A DNA stretch of 64,000 nucleotides from contig JAJGOT010000351.1 in assembly GCA_022457155.1 (NCBI GenBank), positions 1 through 64,000 on the forward strand, written 5' to 3'. This DNA comes from Cladopsammia gracilis. Taxonomy: Eukaryota > Cnidaria > Anthozoa > Scleractinia > Dendrophylliidae. Positions within the stretch are counted from its first letter, which is position 1, and each line of letters starts with the position of its first letter. The position numbers and the translations under genes were made by a program. Under the pieces are notes generated by a model, which worked only from the letters and a program-made list of their open reading frames with translations, was not told the origin of the DNA and did no database searches. This document shows, piece after piece, positions 52,201 to 61,352 of the stretch.

Positions 52201-54071
52201 ATTTGCCCGCTATGCAGCTCCGAACGCCAATCTTTATTTCAACCGTTGTTTACCTGTAATAATTCCAACACGTTTTGGAACCTCATTACACAATGGTGGC
52301 AGAAAACATTTCAAGAAAACATAAATCTCTCTGAAAGCGTGATTCTGTATGGCTGGCACGAAAAATCGAATAACTGGTCAACGTTCAATTACGCCCTCAT
52401 AATTGCCAAATACCATATTTTTAGTACAAGTGTGTGCAATGGCAGTTTAGACTTTGACAGCTTTCTTTTACGCCTGAAAAACAAAATCTCCGTTATGCGA
52501 ACAATAGCAGTTGCAAACAACAAAGAAGAACTATTTCTAAATTCTTGGGCTCCCGTTTTATCATTTGTACGCACTTGTTTCCCCTAAACGTCTCGTTCAG
52601 GCGCGCATGTGCGTGTGTAACTGTAGGTGTGTGTATGTATACGTGTAAACGTTTATGTTACTGTTGCTGTTAATAAAATATACAGAAAAATTATAATAAT
52701 AATGAAAAAAAGAATTGTAAATAGTGGAAAGCAGCATTCTATGCCAATGTTTGTAAGTAATGTAACTAATTAAGTAGTGTATTGTAAATGTATAGTTTTA
52801 TCCATTTTTTTTTCTGTTTTAATTAATATTTTTTACTGTTTTGTGTTAAATAAAGTTTATCATCAAAAAACAAACTTGCAATTGTCCGCTGTAGCTCTTT
52901 CTTTCAACTATACATTTTGTCACCACACATCAAAGCGCGCTATGTTCGTGTGCATCCTAATACTTGGCATGGACATATTTCTCTGAGGATGGAACTCTTC
53001 GGTTGTCAGTCAGGTCAGTCATAGTTATTTTTTTTCGTAGCCATTAACAAACATGATTTCAGTATTTACATAACAACAAGCCATCAAGGAGCTACAAATA
53101 GATATGCACATGAACATGTACGCTAATCAAAGCCTAAGAAGTGAAAATCGTCGTTTCAATATATAAATACCACGCAATCGCGGTTTAACAAGCATCTTCA
53201 AAGAACCGCATCATGATTTTCATCATAGCCTATCTAGAAGGCCACTTGAGTTGGGTTTTCAAGACGTTGAAAAGACTAAAATACAACGACCTTCTTCTTA
53301 AAATGAACACACTCAGGGAGGCGATGTATAGTTGAAAGTTTCTTGCTCAGCTGGGCTCCTTCGTTTTTACTTAATGATCACTTAGGGAAGGCAAACCGCC
53401 GTGAAAGAATGTGGCCAAAGACGAATGGTCTTCACCAAACGCGTTGTGTGCAACTTAAGGAGAACTTCTTTTTATTATCATACACGCTTGTTAACCAGGC
53501 AAATTTCCTAAAGCTCTCGTCATCGGCGCACCACCTTAAAAATCAGTTGCATACGTCAAGGAAAAATAACCAAAACTTGAACAGTATACGCTGTCTTTTT
53601 TCTTATTTCAGAATGTATCATGAAACACCCGTACTTCGGTGTATACAAGATTTTGAGAGCTTTTGAGTTTTCCGACCTCGCTCGGGATTGTTGCATTAGA
53701 CTAAGTAGATGAATACCACCGGAATGTCTCAACTGGAAAGAAGTGAGTTGAACCCTTTCTGCTTTACGTGTGTAGAATTATGTATACGTTATGCAAGAAT
53801 GGACTAATTTTATCAGTTTTACTCCAAAACTTCTATATTGACAGTATTAATGAACGAATCCCAAGCGAAAGTCTTGAAACCGCGTATTGAAGGTCACAAA
53901 GCGCGTCCTTATTCTATCGAAGGCACTCAGTAATATGCTGTATATCAAGGTTTATCAACAGTTTTAGACTGTGTTGTAAACATAACATAATGAACTAAAT
54001 TTCCACTTACGTTTGGTTGACAAAGATGAGCACAGCAAAGTTATGAAAATGATCAGACTTGCAAGAGCCAT
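16239..54071 (-). CDS. Array gene: giant secreted protein with 23 near-identical FA58C (discoidin) domains
   Basis: Predicted from 48 exons: leader 54071-54011, 23 pairs of a 311-nt and a 142-nt exon, and a terminal exon from 16243. Each pair encodes one 151-residue FA58C domain starting ECQDPLGMQSKD and ending MELLGCQS, with one Cys at each end that probably pairs. Junctions between units are phase 1 (TCA G|AA TGT), those inside units phase 0. The first joins the leader as AAA C|AA TGT, and the last meets TT TAA to give Val-stop. The sum is 3494 residues, with no frameshift or stop in any exon and no transmembrane segment after the leader. Secretion is therefore likely. Lectin-like or lipid-binding adhesion with very high avidity is inference from the FA58C family. 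Domain number could be affected by assembly, and whether all exons enter one transcript needs RNA evidence. Confidence 0.78.
16244..16982 (-). other. Last intron of array gene
   Basis: Runs from the donor of unit 1 exon B to the terminal exon acceptor. It contains array-type intron (16665-16982) and the relic at 16440-16665. Confidence 0.6.
16440..16665 (-). pseudogene. Truncated, diverged array-unit relic at the 3' edge
   Basis: About 16500-16650 resembles the intron segment just downstream of exon B (regions such as attatgtaaata, aatgaaaaataagtattacc) and stops a few bases into exon B, where it joins the intron of unit 1. It is an older partial unit with many substitutions and no intact exon. 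Confidence 0.6.
16983..17700 (-). CDS. FA58C unit 1 (exons 17700-17390, 17124-16983)
   Basis: The 3'-most domain. The internal intron is 265 nt, one less than in the other units. It has a private synonymous Ser codon (AGC) in VSYSDDG, a ctacag acceptor, and edge-type markers also seen in units 14 and 17. It is followed by the terminal exon at 16243. Confidence 0.9.
18473..19191 (-). CDS. FA58C unit 2 (exons 19191-18881, 18614-18473)
   Basis: Consensus protein sequence. One synonymous change (CGT for CGC) in ARYVRV. A single intron change removes the usual stop upstream of exon A, so the frame stays open far into the intron; this is not coding. The intron to unit 1 is 772 nt. Confidence 0.9.
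19964..20682 (-). CDS. FA58C unit 3 (exons 20682-20372, 20105-19964)
   Basis: Consensus protein sequence. Its upstream intron (20683-21299, 617 nt) is the first of three consecutive deleted introns. Confidence 0.9.
21300..22018 (-). CDS. FA58C unit 4 (exons 22018-21708, 21441-21300)
   Basis: Consensus protein sequence. Deleted 617-nt introns lie on both sides. Confidence 0.9.
22636..23354 (-). CDS. FA58C unit 5 (exons 23354-23044, 22777-22636)
   Basis: Consensus protein sequence. Deleted 617-nt introns lie on both sides; nearly identical to unit 4 over its full length. Confidence 0.9.
23972..24690 (-). CDS. FA58C unit 6 (exons 24690-24380, 24113-23972)
   Basis: Private Ala to Gly change (DITDGQ for DITDAQ) near the domain start. 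The upstream intron returns to the 772-nt form. Confidence 0.9.
25463..26181 (-). CDS. FA58C unit 7 (exons 26181-25871, 25604-25463)
   Basis: Consensus protein sequence. The upstream intron is 778 nt, the first with the 6-bp aatgca insertion, and has private changes (for example near 26366 and 26478). Confidence 0.9.
26960..27678 (-). CDS. FA58C unit 8 (exons 27678-27368, 27101-26960)
   Basis: Consensus protein sequence. The downstream intron carries a private A to G change near 26859. Confidence 0.9.
28451..29169 (-). CDS. FA58C unit 9 (exons 29169-28859, 28592-28451)
   Basis: Consensus protein sequence in a 1491-bp unit. Confidence 0.9.
29942..30660 (-). CDS. FA58C unit 10 (exons 30660-30350, 30083-29942)
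   Basis: Consensus protein sequence. Units 10 and 11 appear identical over long stretches, suggesting a very recent single-unit duplication. Confidence 0.9.
31433..32151 (-). CDS. FA58C unit 11 (exons 32151-31841, 31574-31433)
   Basis: Consensus protein sequence. Shares the gggg marker downstream of exon B with units 10 and 12. Confidence 0.9.
32924..33642 (-). CDS. FA58C unit 12 (exons 33642-33332, 33065-32924)
   Basis: Private Ile to Thr change (GHTSMRM). The upstream intron marker tagcagacccc is shared only with unit 20, which ties the block of units 12-15 to units 20-23. Confidence 0.9.
34415..35133 (-). CDS. FA58C unit 13 (exons 35133-34823, 34556-34415)
   Basis: Exon B starts ATC rather than GTC (Val to Ile), shared with units 16 and 21. 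The upstream intron has the 6-bp insertion. First member of a three-unit higher-order repeat. Confidence 0.9.
35912..36630 (-). CDS. FA58C unit 14 (exons 36630-36320, 36053-35912)
   Basis: Consensus protein sequence. Internal-intron markers (ctttttgttgc, ggcggattaagg) are shared with unit 17 only. The upstream intron is the deleted 617-nt form. Confidence 0.9.
37248..37966 (-). CDS. FA58C unit 15 (exons 37966-37656, 37389-37248)
   Basis: Synonymous Asp codon change (GAT in KDITD) shared with unit 23. Third member of the higher-order repeat. Confidence 0.9.
38739..39457 (-). CDS. FA58C unit 16 (exons 39457-39147, 38880-38739)
   Basis: Exon B starts with the Ile codon ATC as in units 13 and 21. 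The internal-intron gttttatat marker is shared with units 13 and 22. The upstream intron has the 6-bp insertion. Confidence 0.9.
40236..40954 (-). CDS. FA58C unit 17 (exons 40954-40644, 40377-40236)
   Basis: Nearly identical copy of unit 14, including internal-intron markers. The upstream intron is the deleted 617-nt form. Confidence 0.9.
41572..42290 (-). CDS. FA58C unit 18 (exons 42290-41980, 41713-41572)
   Basis: Private Val to Ile change (NQWITSY). Corresponds to unit 15 in the second higher-order copy but lacks its GAT codon. Confidence 0.9.
43063..43781 (-). CDS. FA58C unit 19 (exons 43781-43471, 43204-43063)
   Basis: Consensus protein sequence. The intron just downstream of exon B has a cluster of private substitutions at about 42989-43041, the most diverged stretch inside the array. 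Confidence 0.9.
44554..45272 (-). CDS. FA58C unit 20 (exons 45272-44962, 44695-44554)
   Basis: Consensus protein sequence. Carries the tagcagacccc marker shared with unit 12. Confidence 0.9.
46045..46763 (-). CDS. FA58C unit 21 (exons 46763-46453, 46186-46045)
   Basis: Exon B starts with the Ile codon ATC (as in units 13 and 16). The upstream intron has the 6-bp insertion plus a private ctgctggg. Confidence 0.9.
47542..48260 (-). CDS. FA58C unit 22 (exons 48260-47950, 47683-47542)
   Basis: Consensus protein sequence. A mosaic: the downstream intron matches units 14 and 17, but the internal intron matches units 13 and 16 (gttttatat). It therefore records a conversion or unequal crossover inside the unit. 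Confidence 0.9.
48878..49596 (-). CDS. FA58C unit 23 (exons 49596-49286, 49019-48878)
   Basis: The 5'-most domain, spliced to the leader exon at 54011. Shares the synonymous GAT codon with unit 15. The sequence upstream of exon A stays array-like only to about 49692. Confidence 0.9.
49693..50020 (-). repeat. Diverged array-unit remnant at the 5' edge
   Basis: Continues the intron homology beyond the homogenised array, but after a loss of about 35 bp at 49692-49693 and with many substitutions. It marks where unequal exchange stopped. Confidence 0.75.
50480..52880 (+). mobile_element. LINE (L1/Tx1-like) retroelement, internally deleted
   Basis: Broken frames encode an APE-type endonuclease: LSLNVRGLNKS near 50650, LVNIYAPND near 50950, then VVAGDFNCAL near 51050, TWRNKS near 51210 and SDHSAITLHL near 51320. 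A C-terminal part at 51895-52587 has the Cys-rich zf-RVT type region (ICPLCSSE, then a later Cys). The reverse transcriptase core is missing: about 51590-51880 is unrelated sequence. Stops and frameshifts interrupt the endonuclease. The 3' end near 52865 is AT-rich with AATAAA and abuts a truncated FA58C exon. Class is from motif recall, not a search. Confidence 0.8.
52900..53515 (+). pseudogene. Inverted, truncated FA58C unit relic
   Basis: On the plus strand, opposite to the array, the last two thirds of exon B are readable: SPHIKARYVRVHP, TWHGHISLRMELFGCQS, then a weak donor (G|GTCAGT). Homology continues into the downstream intron to about 53515. The 5' part of exon B is replaced by the 3' end of the LINE. 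It keeps both the aagaagaag triplets of short units and the segment they lack, so it looks ancestral to both length types. Confidence 0.8.
54011..54071 (-). CDS. Array gene exon 1: signal peptide
   Basis: ATG at 54071-54069 opens a 20-residue leader, MALASLIIF then ITLLCSSLSTK, ending in phase 1 at a GTAAGT donor. It is a clear paralogue of the leader at 6586-6646 (same length, phase, MA.ASL start and LCS..S.K end). It lies 4.4 kb upstream of the 5'-most FA58C exon with no competing start seen between them. The leader is hydrophobic enough for a signal peptide, with likely cleavage near the exon end. Confidence 0.8.
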
Positions 54072-54215
54072 TTTCACTACTGGTCACTCCACTCAGTCCG
54101 GCACAGCTTATATTATATTATGCGCAATAAATAAAGGCAAAGAAAGGTCAATTAAAACAATAGCAATTATCATCACAGTAGAACAGAATTTTTCCTGTTT
54201 GTCCACCTAAGGGCT
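54072..54215 (-). promoter_or_regulatory. Conserved 5' flank of array gene
   Basis: The block 54149-54210 is shared with the flank of gene L and with relics at 15454-15519 and about 5890-5960. An AT-rich TATA-like run (54108-54120) sits about 40 nt upstream of the ATG, which would imply a very short 5' UTR. Promoter function is inferred from position and conservation only. Confidence 0.4.
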
Positions 54216-54439
54216 AGAGAAAATATTATTCAAATGATATTGAGGTTATTACTGACAGAAGATAACCGGAAGATAACCGAAACAAAACATTCTTACTTCA
54301 GTTTAGGTATTCTAACTAATATCGGTAGAGTTTCAGAAGAAAATAAGAAAAATAAAAACCGGGCAACATTTTGATGTCTAATTCATGACATCATTGTCAA
54401 GTTTAATTGACAAAAGTGGTGAAAAATCTTACGTAGATA

Positions 54440-54885
54440 TTAAGCAATCGGCTCTCGTATTTGCATATAAATACAAGTTTTCGAACAATGTCGCGCGTAT
54501 TGTTCTAAATGGTTTCGCGTAGTTTGAGTCTGAATATTAAGCAAGGTTTGAGTTCTCTAAAAAAGAGCATTTCACAAATCAAGCAGTCCACTTTATTCTT
54601 CAGTTAATTTCTTAAGAATTGAGAGTTTTTCTCCAACATTTTTGGAAACAGTGTGTTATTCTTGTCACGGAAGATAATAAGCAATTGGTTCGTATTTGCA
54701 CATAGATACAAGTTTTAGGAGAAGGTTGCGCCTAACGTTCTATTAAAGTAAATAGTTTCAGGCGAATTGAGTTTTACTGAGTATTAAGCACCGATTTGAA
54801 TTCTGACAATTTTCTAATGAAAAGCATTCATTGATCAAGCGGTCCAGTTTACTCATTTCTTAAGAATCGAGAATTTCTCCGCAAG
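54440..54885. repeat. Diverged direct duplication, about 235-bp period
   Basis: 54440-54650 and 54677-54885 share blocks in the same order: taagcaat.ggt, tttgcata.a.atacaagtttt, cattca.., aagcggtcca or agcagtcca, and cttaagaat.gag. It lies just upstream of the array-gene flank. Confidence 0.7.
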
Positions 54886-55071
54886 ATTTTCGGGCACTGT
54901 GTTAGAAACGCGACCAATAATTTTGGTTCGAAAACCAACTTTCTCTGGTAAGCCTTCACCTTCACGGTAGTTATAAAACTGCAAATTGTTTCATCAACTA
55001 ATACGATTTTTTCACGTGATTTGGTCGAAGTAGAAGTCGAAGTAGACTTCTCTAAAGAACTTATACCACTT

Positions 55072-55260
55072 ACGAGATACTCCAGAAATACTCATACTAA
55101 ATCCTAGAGAATACCTAACGAGAAGAAAACTTACCTTCAGTATAGCTTCCTATCTAGAACTATAAAACAATGGAACAATTTGCCTGCCATGTTGGCTACA
55201 GCTCCTAATATTAACTCTTTTAAGAGTGGGGTTTGTCAGCTGACGCATTAACAACTTTAA
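55072..55260 (+). mobile_element. LINE (CR1/L2/Jockey-like) 3' relic
   Basis: One frame with a single stop reads TRYSRNTH, then TYLQYSFLSRTIKQWNNLP and later NINSFKSGV, which is the typical C-terminal tail of these LINE reverse transcriptases. The element is strongly 5' truncated. Confidence 0.7.
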
Positions 55261-55612
55261 GAACTTGACCGCGACCAGAGCACATAAGCCTCGAAGAGAG
55301 GGACTGCTCTCATTTTGGTAAATGTAAATTGTGCTTTTCGTGTTTTGTCCGAAGGCCGATACAATGTAATTTGTGTCTCCACCGTCCAAAGTTTACAAAT
55401 TGCAGAAATTTTCAAAACATGACAATGAAAGTGAACACTTAACTTTGACGAAATGCTCGAGCGAGTTGACCTTTCAGTAATCTCGTCCTTTGCTTTAAGT
55501 TGAGAGTTTTGATAGCTAAAGTCATCTTTAAACAAATCAAAGCAATATGATTATCTTTCAGCGCCAAGTTTCGATGTATTGAAAATTTTACCTATTTTGT
55601 AAATGGCCATAT

Positions 55613-55615
<3 letters not shown>

Positions 55616-55657
<42 letters not shown>
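55616..55657. repeat. (TA)n microsatellite
   Basis: About 21 uninterrupted TA dinucleotides. Confidence 0.95.
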
Positions 55658-55660
<3 letters not shown>

Positions 55661-56328
55661 TTCACGGTAGCGAGCGTGACGAGCGCGTTACAAGCTTTGT
55701 TTTTCTGTGAAAAGGAGGCCGTGTCTGGATTTCATTGGCCAGCAAAGGTGCATTCCCAAGGTATATCACGAACGCGCCACGCTCACTACAAATGAATATA
55801 GCCGTATATAACGAACCAGGGGAAAACTTAGAGAAATAAAGCATTGGATGAAAATCGTAAGACTGTGATGTTTTTCGGGGTAAGTTAAGCTGTCAAAGCT
55901 GTTGACTTTTAAAAAAAACACATAGAAAGAGATTATAGAAAGTGAACTCATCCGGCATTTGTTTGTGTATTGTCATGATTTGGAGTGCAAAAAACAAAAT
56001 ATTCTTATTCAGAATTAAGGGTCAGTCACAGTTTCTGTTTATGAATATATATACTGTTCATCTTACGGTGTTTAGTGTTAAAATGTCCACGAAGTTGTAG
56101 CAATTATTGTATGTATGTCTGATTTATAGTTAATGTTTTCATTTGGTACCCGTTATGAGTAAATTTAAATAGGGATCACGCGCTTATTACGAGATTCCGA
56201 TAACTTTAAGGGGTTCTTTATACGAGCATACCCATCACTTTTATTTGGGAGTCCCCCACCCCCCTTCGAGGGTGCGTCTATCAGTGGCCATATCAAGATA
56301 ACTTGACGAGGATCAAAATTGTTGAGGA

Positions 56329-56345
56329 GGGGGGGGGGGGGGGGG
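56329..56345. repeat. G homopolymer run
   Basis: About 17 consecutive G bases; length is uncertain in any assembly. Confidence 0.9.
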
Positions 56346-57049
56346 AATACGCAAGATACCGCCTATCTGTTGAGCCTTATAGACAAAATTTATTGGCTTA
56401 AAATATTGAGATGAGTCTTCAATATTCTGTGCACAAAGCTTGCATTGCTAGTAAAATGGCCGCGGGAAGGTTTCAATATTTTTCTAATTGTGATACAGTG
56501 GGCCCGGGACTATAGTATGTGTTCACGTAATTACTATACTATATAGTATTACTATAGTATGACGTCACGAAATTACCGACGGCCATGCTGGAAGACTGAC
56601 GTAATCAAACTGCTGACTAACAGAAATCGAACCTCCGATGCTGTCAAGTAATGGCTAAAATCTCGAAGGCAAGGTAAAGTGTGAATATCTTGAGAAACGT
56701 TCTGGGATCGGAATCGATCCGCTTCTCATCCCAGCGCAGCCAAAAAGTTGAGTGAGGAAAGCATTCCACCCGTCGAATCGATGGATTTACTTTCTTACCT
56801 AGTGTTGGATATTATTTTTATATAAACACACAAAGCGTTCGCGCCTACTACCAAATTGCTAGCAGCTTCGTTTCTAGTGTCCTTGATGTGGGTATATATG
56901 ATTGACAAGAAGACATTCGCAGAAAATAAATGATTCACTAGCGTAACTCAAGTAACTAATGTTGTGGACTATTACAAGAGTAAAAAATGCGGTGGTCGTA
57001 TGATAGGGCTTCATTGTAACACCACAAAATGACACAAACGATAAGCATA

Positions 57050-57200
57050 CGATAGTCAATCCCACTTTATTTTAACCAAGTATAAACCATTACAATTAAT
57101 TATCAGTCCCTGATACACTTGAATACGTTGCGGCTTGTCCTCTTAAAATACATCGAGGAAACACAAGAATAGCGTGTACGCTGACGATGAAAACTTTAAA
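57050..57200 (-). CDS. Gene R terminal exon (stop codon and 3' UTR)
   Basis: The acceptor ctctcttttttgcag precedes TTTAAAG, giving ATT TAA in frame (stop 57198-57196). AATAAA lies at 57071-57066 on the minus strand. Similar to the terminal exon at 16243, including the immediate stop. Confidence 0.6.
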
Positions 57201-60200
57201 CTGCAAAAAAGAGAGAATCTGTGTCAAAGCTGGTGTTAAATTAAATTAAATTAAATACGATATTTTGCAAGGAATTCGTTGAGATTTTTGAACAAAAGTA
57301 AACATCTACACGTAGTTTTTGCTTTTAATATATCGCTCGCCCGTAACAGGTTACCCACTATCTGAACGCCCGTAACAGGCTACCCACTATCTGAACGCCT
57401 GTAACAGGCTACCCACTATCAGAACGCCCGTAACAGGCTACCCACTATCTGAACGCCCGTAACAGGCTACCCACTATCTGAACACCTGTAACAGGCTACC
57501 CACTATCTGAACGCCCATAAGAGGCTTACATTATAAATGTTCAAAGTCAGTGCAGGCACTTTACACCCCTCCTGGTCTGAATGATATTATATTACCAGTT
57601 CAGGAAACATTATGTACAATCTACCAAAGATATTGTCGACCAACTTTCATTTTCGGATACACTTTAAACTCAGGCCTTACATTGCTTGAGAAGAGGATAA
57701 AAATGACTGATTCTGAAGTCAAGGCAGGAAAACATGGCCGTTGTAGAGAGGTTGCCGTTAGTTGGTTTGCTTCGAACTCATGCAGTGGAGCCATTCCTTA
57801 ACCGCGAATTCGCGTTAAACTTCTGCCTTGTCAAGTACGACGCAATCTTACACAATAAAACCTGTATTAAGGTGGCTCGAAATTAAATAGTATTTCGGTT
57901 TCCCTATATAGTATATCTGGAGACAAAACAATTAGAGTTATACTTTGCGGATCGCCATCAGATTTTACCCTGAAAAGGATAGTATTACAGTGTTAATTTG
58001 CCATAGATATATCGAGGTTGGCGTTGCCATGGTAATACCATTGGGCTTTTAAATAAGGCCTCAAAACAGGGATATCTTCAATGTTCTTTAAAATTCTACT
58101 TTGACAAAACTCTTTTGCGCCGTGCAGTGAGCTAGAAACTGTTATCGTTTGGATGGATCGTATCTATTAATGGCTGGTACATCATTTGCCTTCGAAATGA
58201 TTAATAATTCTGGCAAAAATCGCTGGATGCTTTGTTATTTTATACCTCATTTAAGCTTTATGATGATAGAAATTACAAAATTTGCTTTCCAGCAAGACGC
58301 ACACAAATGTATTTCATGTTTACCCTTGTGATTTCTCTTGACAAAGTGACCGTTTCAAACAGGTAAAGGCATAAAAATAACGTAGCTGATACCAAAATGA
58401 CGGATCTTATTGCTTGCGTTACAATTCCAATTAATCAAGAGATTGAAAAGAAACAGTCCATTTCCGAGCTGCTCTTAGCCTCCTTTTCAAATCGAGGCCA
58501 AGTGCAAAACCATTCATAGTGATATAACTTTTATTTGCATGTGAAAGAAAACTCATTTTCATATGAATGGTTTTGCACTTGGCCTCGGTTTGAAAATGGG
58601 CTATTGAGAAGTCTTAAGAAGTTTAAAATGTTTGCTTACTGAACTGATAAACGCTCATCCTAAAGCTGGCCCCCTTTCCATCAATACAATCTCCATCAGG
58701 GGCTTGTCCGTGCTTTCTAAAAGTTACTTCAGCATTTGCACCAGAAAAGCACTCGCCCGTAGCCTCGACTCCAAACGTGGACAATCCAAGTGCAGCAGCT
58801 TTCTGTGCACAAATGTTTACTATTTTAGGTTCGCTGTAATCTCGATGCAGAAGAGCACCCATTATGCGGTCACCGTTTTGGTCCTTCCAACAACCCTTGG
58901 GGACGTAGATCTCTGTAGATAAAATAAGAACAAAAAGACGCAAGAGATCGCAAGATATAAAATCAACCGGTTACAAAAGTTAAGGTCGCTATACATTTTA
59001 AGTAACAATGCGTGTAAGAAGTAGGCAATGCTTTATTGTTCCGCGGCATTTCGCTTTTCCCACATAAGATCGTTTGGGGTTTTTTTTACTGAAAATGCAT
59101 CAACCTATGGACAACATGTTTTTTAAATAAAATGTACTGGAACCGGCTTTAAAAAGTGATGTTTCTTCTTGTGCTACAAGATTTTATCCAATCGTGAAAC
59201 TCCAAAACAATGGCCAAGAAAGGGTTCTAATTTTACATGTTTCCCACATAGAATTTTGGTTGCATTAAAACTCAGGATAGGTTTCGCTAAAAGGGAATCA
59301 ATTAGTAAACTAGATGCACTAGAAAAATAAATGCACTACCTGATGGTTAAGTTATGGTAGATTTTCACGTTTTAGCCAATGAGGTGGACGGTTTCAACAA
59401 TATCACAATTAACACCTTTCTGCATTCCCTGCCGTTACGTTGCCTACTTCTCATTAGGACCATTACTTAAAGGTGTTGCTAAAACTTTCGATGCAACGCT
59501 GACTAGAACATTACTGTAATGCTGCAATTCTCGCAACTACTCCAACGGTAGGACACTTTCTAAAGGTCCTACGGACTCTGAAGGCAACCTTTCGTTTAGA
59601 TCAAGTTGCAAAATACACATAATATGCTGTAACCTTTCTAGAATCTTCCAAAATAAAGGGGGCATTCTACTCAAATTTTAGCTAGTTATTGCCGGGCTAG
59701 TGCTTGGATTATTCTGTGATAATACGGCAAGTATTTATTATTAACCTTGTAAGCAAAACATTTTGATTTAAAGTGTTCTGTTTGTCCCCCCACACAACCA
59801 GTATATATCAGAAAGATTTAAACTAAAAAAAATCACTTTAAGAAAATGAAGAAATGTCTACAGGCTCACTTGCGTGTGAGTAACAACGTTTGTGAGAACT
59901 TACCGTCGCACTTGAAACAAGATTTGCGGCAAAGAGGAAACAGGTGCCTATGTCCGCACCTACCGCTGTCCTTAACAGTGTTACAAGCTGAATCAGCCAA
60001 AACATTACTGCACGCTGAAATGGCAAGCAAAACGACGTGAGCCGTGAAAAATAAAACGTGATTTTCACCATAAGAAAGCAAGCACGAGCTTCAGTTGCAA
60101 ACGAATAAGATGCAAGAATGAGCACCTTCACAAAGAAGAGAAATTATTTTGAGTCCTTGCTATTATACTTATAGTCCTGTGCTTGCTCTTATACTTATGC

Positions 60201-61317
60201 TTTCAAGTCATCAATGGGATATTTTACTTGTAAATACAGTCAACTCTCTCAAAGCGGACACCCGTGTATAGCGGACTCCTCTCTAAGGCTGACAGCTATA
60301 GCTGGTCCCGAGTTTCGCGTGATAGAGAGTTCACTGTAAACCCTTTTAGGACATAGGTGGTCCCGAGGGTTTCGAGTGAGAGAGAGTTCACTGTAAACCC
60401 TTTTAGGACATAGTTGGTCCCGAGGGTTTCGAGTGAGAGAGAGTTCACTATAAACCCTTTTAGGCTGAGAGATTGTCCGAAATATAAACAGTTGCCGTAC
60501 AGCGAAGCGTCGAGGCCAACTGTGAAATTTGGAGGACAACCTTTTAGCTAAAGGCATTACCTCCGATATATCAGCAAGCCAGAAAGGGGCTTATTTGTTT
60601 TATAACCCTCCGATTAATTTCCTAAACACACTTTATATCGACTTTCTTTCTCTTCCATGAAAAATTAAAATTTAGTCATGAAATTTGACTCGTTCTTTTT
60701 TTGTGTATTAAAAAAAATCGGAGGAGGTATATCAAATTCGACGCAGGATATTGCCCGATACCCAACACCCGATTTTGTACCAAGTGATGTGTTTAATCCA
60801 ATAAGATCGCAAGAAACTTTATCCGTGGGCTTAACCAGTATTAACTTTTGTTTAACCAGTATGTATCTGTTTTTAGATACCTTGCTTTAAAACCTTATTA
60901 CTTCTAACTTCTCAAACGGAACTGTTCATAACTTAGAAACACCAAATAAGATGTGAAACAGATTTATTGAAATTTATCAGAATGAAATACTTACGCTGAA
61001 GACAAACCAGAGGACAAACCTCTTGAATACCAGGACTTCCACAGAATCCCTTCGACTTCAGACTGTTGCAAGTAGCAGAATCCAATCCTATATGAAAAAC
61101 AAAATACAAAATACAAGAGCATGACCGAGACATCCGATTCTCCCGTACCCAGACCTCCGCCGTTTCAGGGCACGCCAACAACACCGGACACCACCCGCTT
61201 TGGAATGAAGTAAAGTTTATTGATCGTGATCCTCATTGGTACACACGCAGGGTCAAAGAGGCGATCCACATAAGACTTAACCCTAACAACATCAACAGGG
61301 ACAGTGGAATAGAAATC

Positions 61318-61352
<35 letters not shown>

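Larger units (their letters stand above)
49597..54010 (-). other. Intron 1 of array gene
   Basis: 4414 nt, GTAAGT at the leader side. From the array side it holds an array-like stretch, a diverged unit remnant, an unassigned stretch (50021-50480, nothing recognised), an inserted LINE on the plus strand, an inverted unit relic, and sequence at about 53590-54010 that resembles intron 1 of gene L (6120-6585). Confidence 0.65.
54225..57049. other. Intergenic region between gene R and array gene
   Basis: Holds a diverged direct duplication, a LINE 3' relic, a TA microsatellite and a G run. No host exon was recognised. Confidence 0.5.
57201..58639 (-). other. Last intron of gene R
   Basis: Contains a 29-bp minisatellite (57338-57528) and part of a foldback element (58472-58607). 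No other exon was recognised. Confidence 0.55.

Noticed and set aside
56874..57065. Short hydrophobic minus-strand reading downstream of gene R as a possible leader exon
   Set aside because: No phase-1 donor follows and it does not resemble the two paralogous leader exons.
57338..57528. CRISPR-like array of 29-bp repeats
   Set aside because: The repeats are directly abutting with no spacers and the genome is eukaryotic.
59866..60081. Signal peptide fused directly to the ShK-like 2 module
   Set aside because: The frame has no ATG before an upstream in-frame TGA, and a good splice acceptor lies at the module start.
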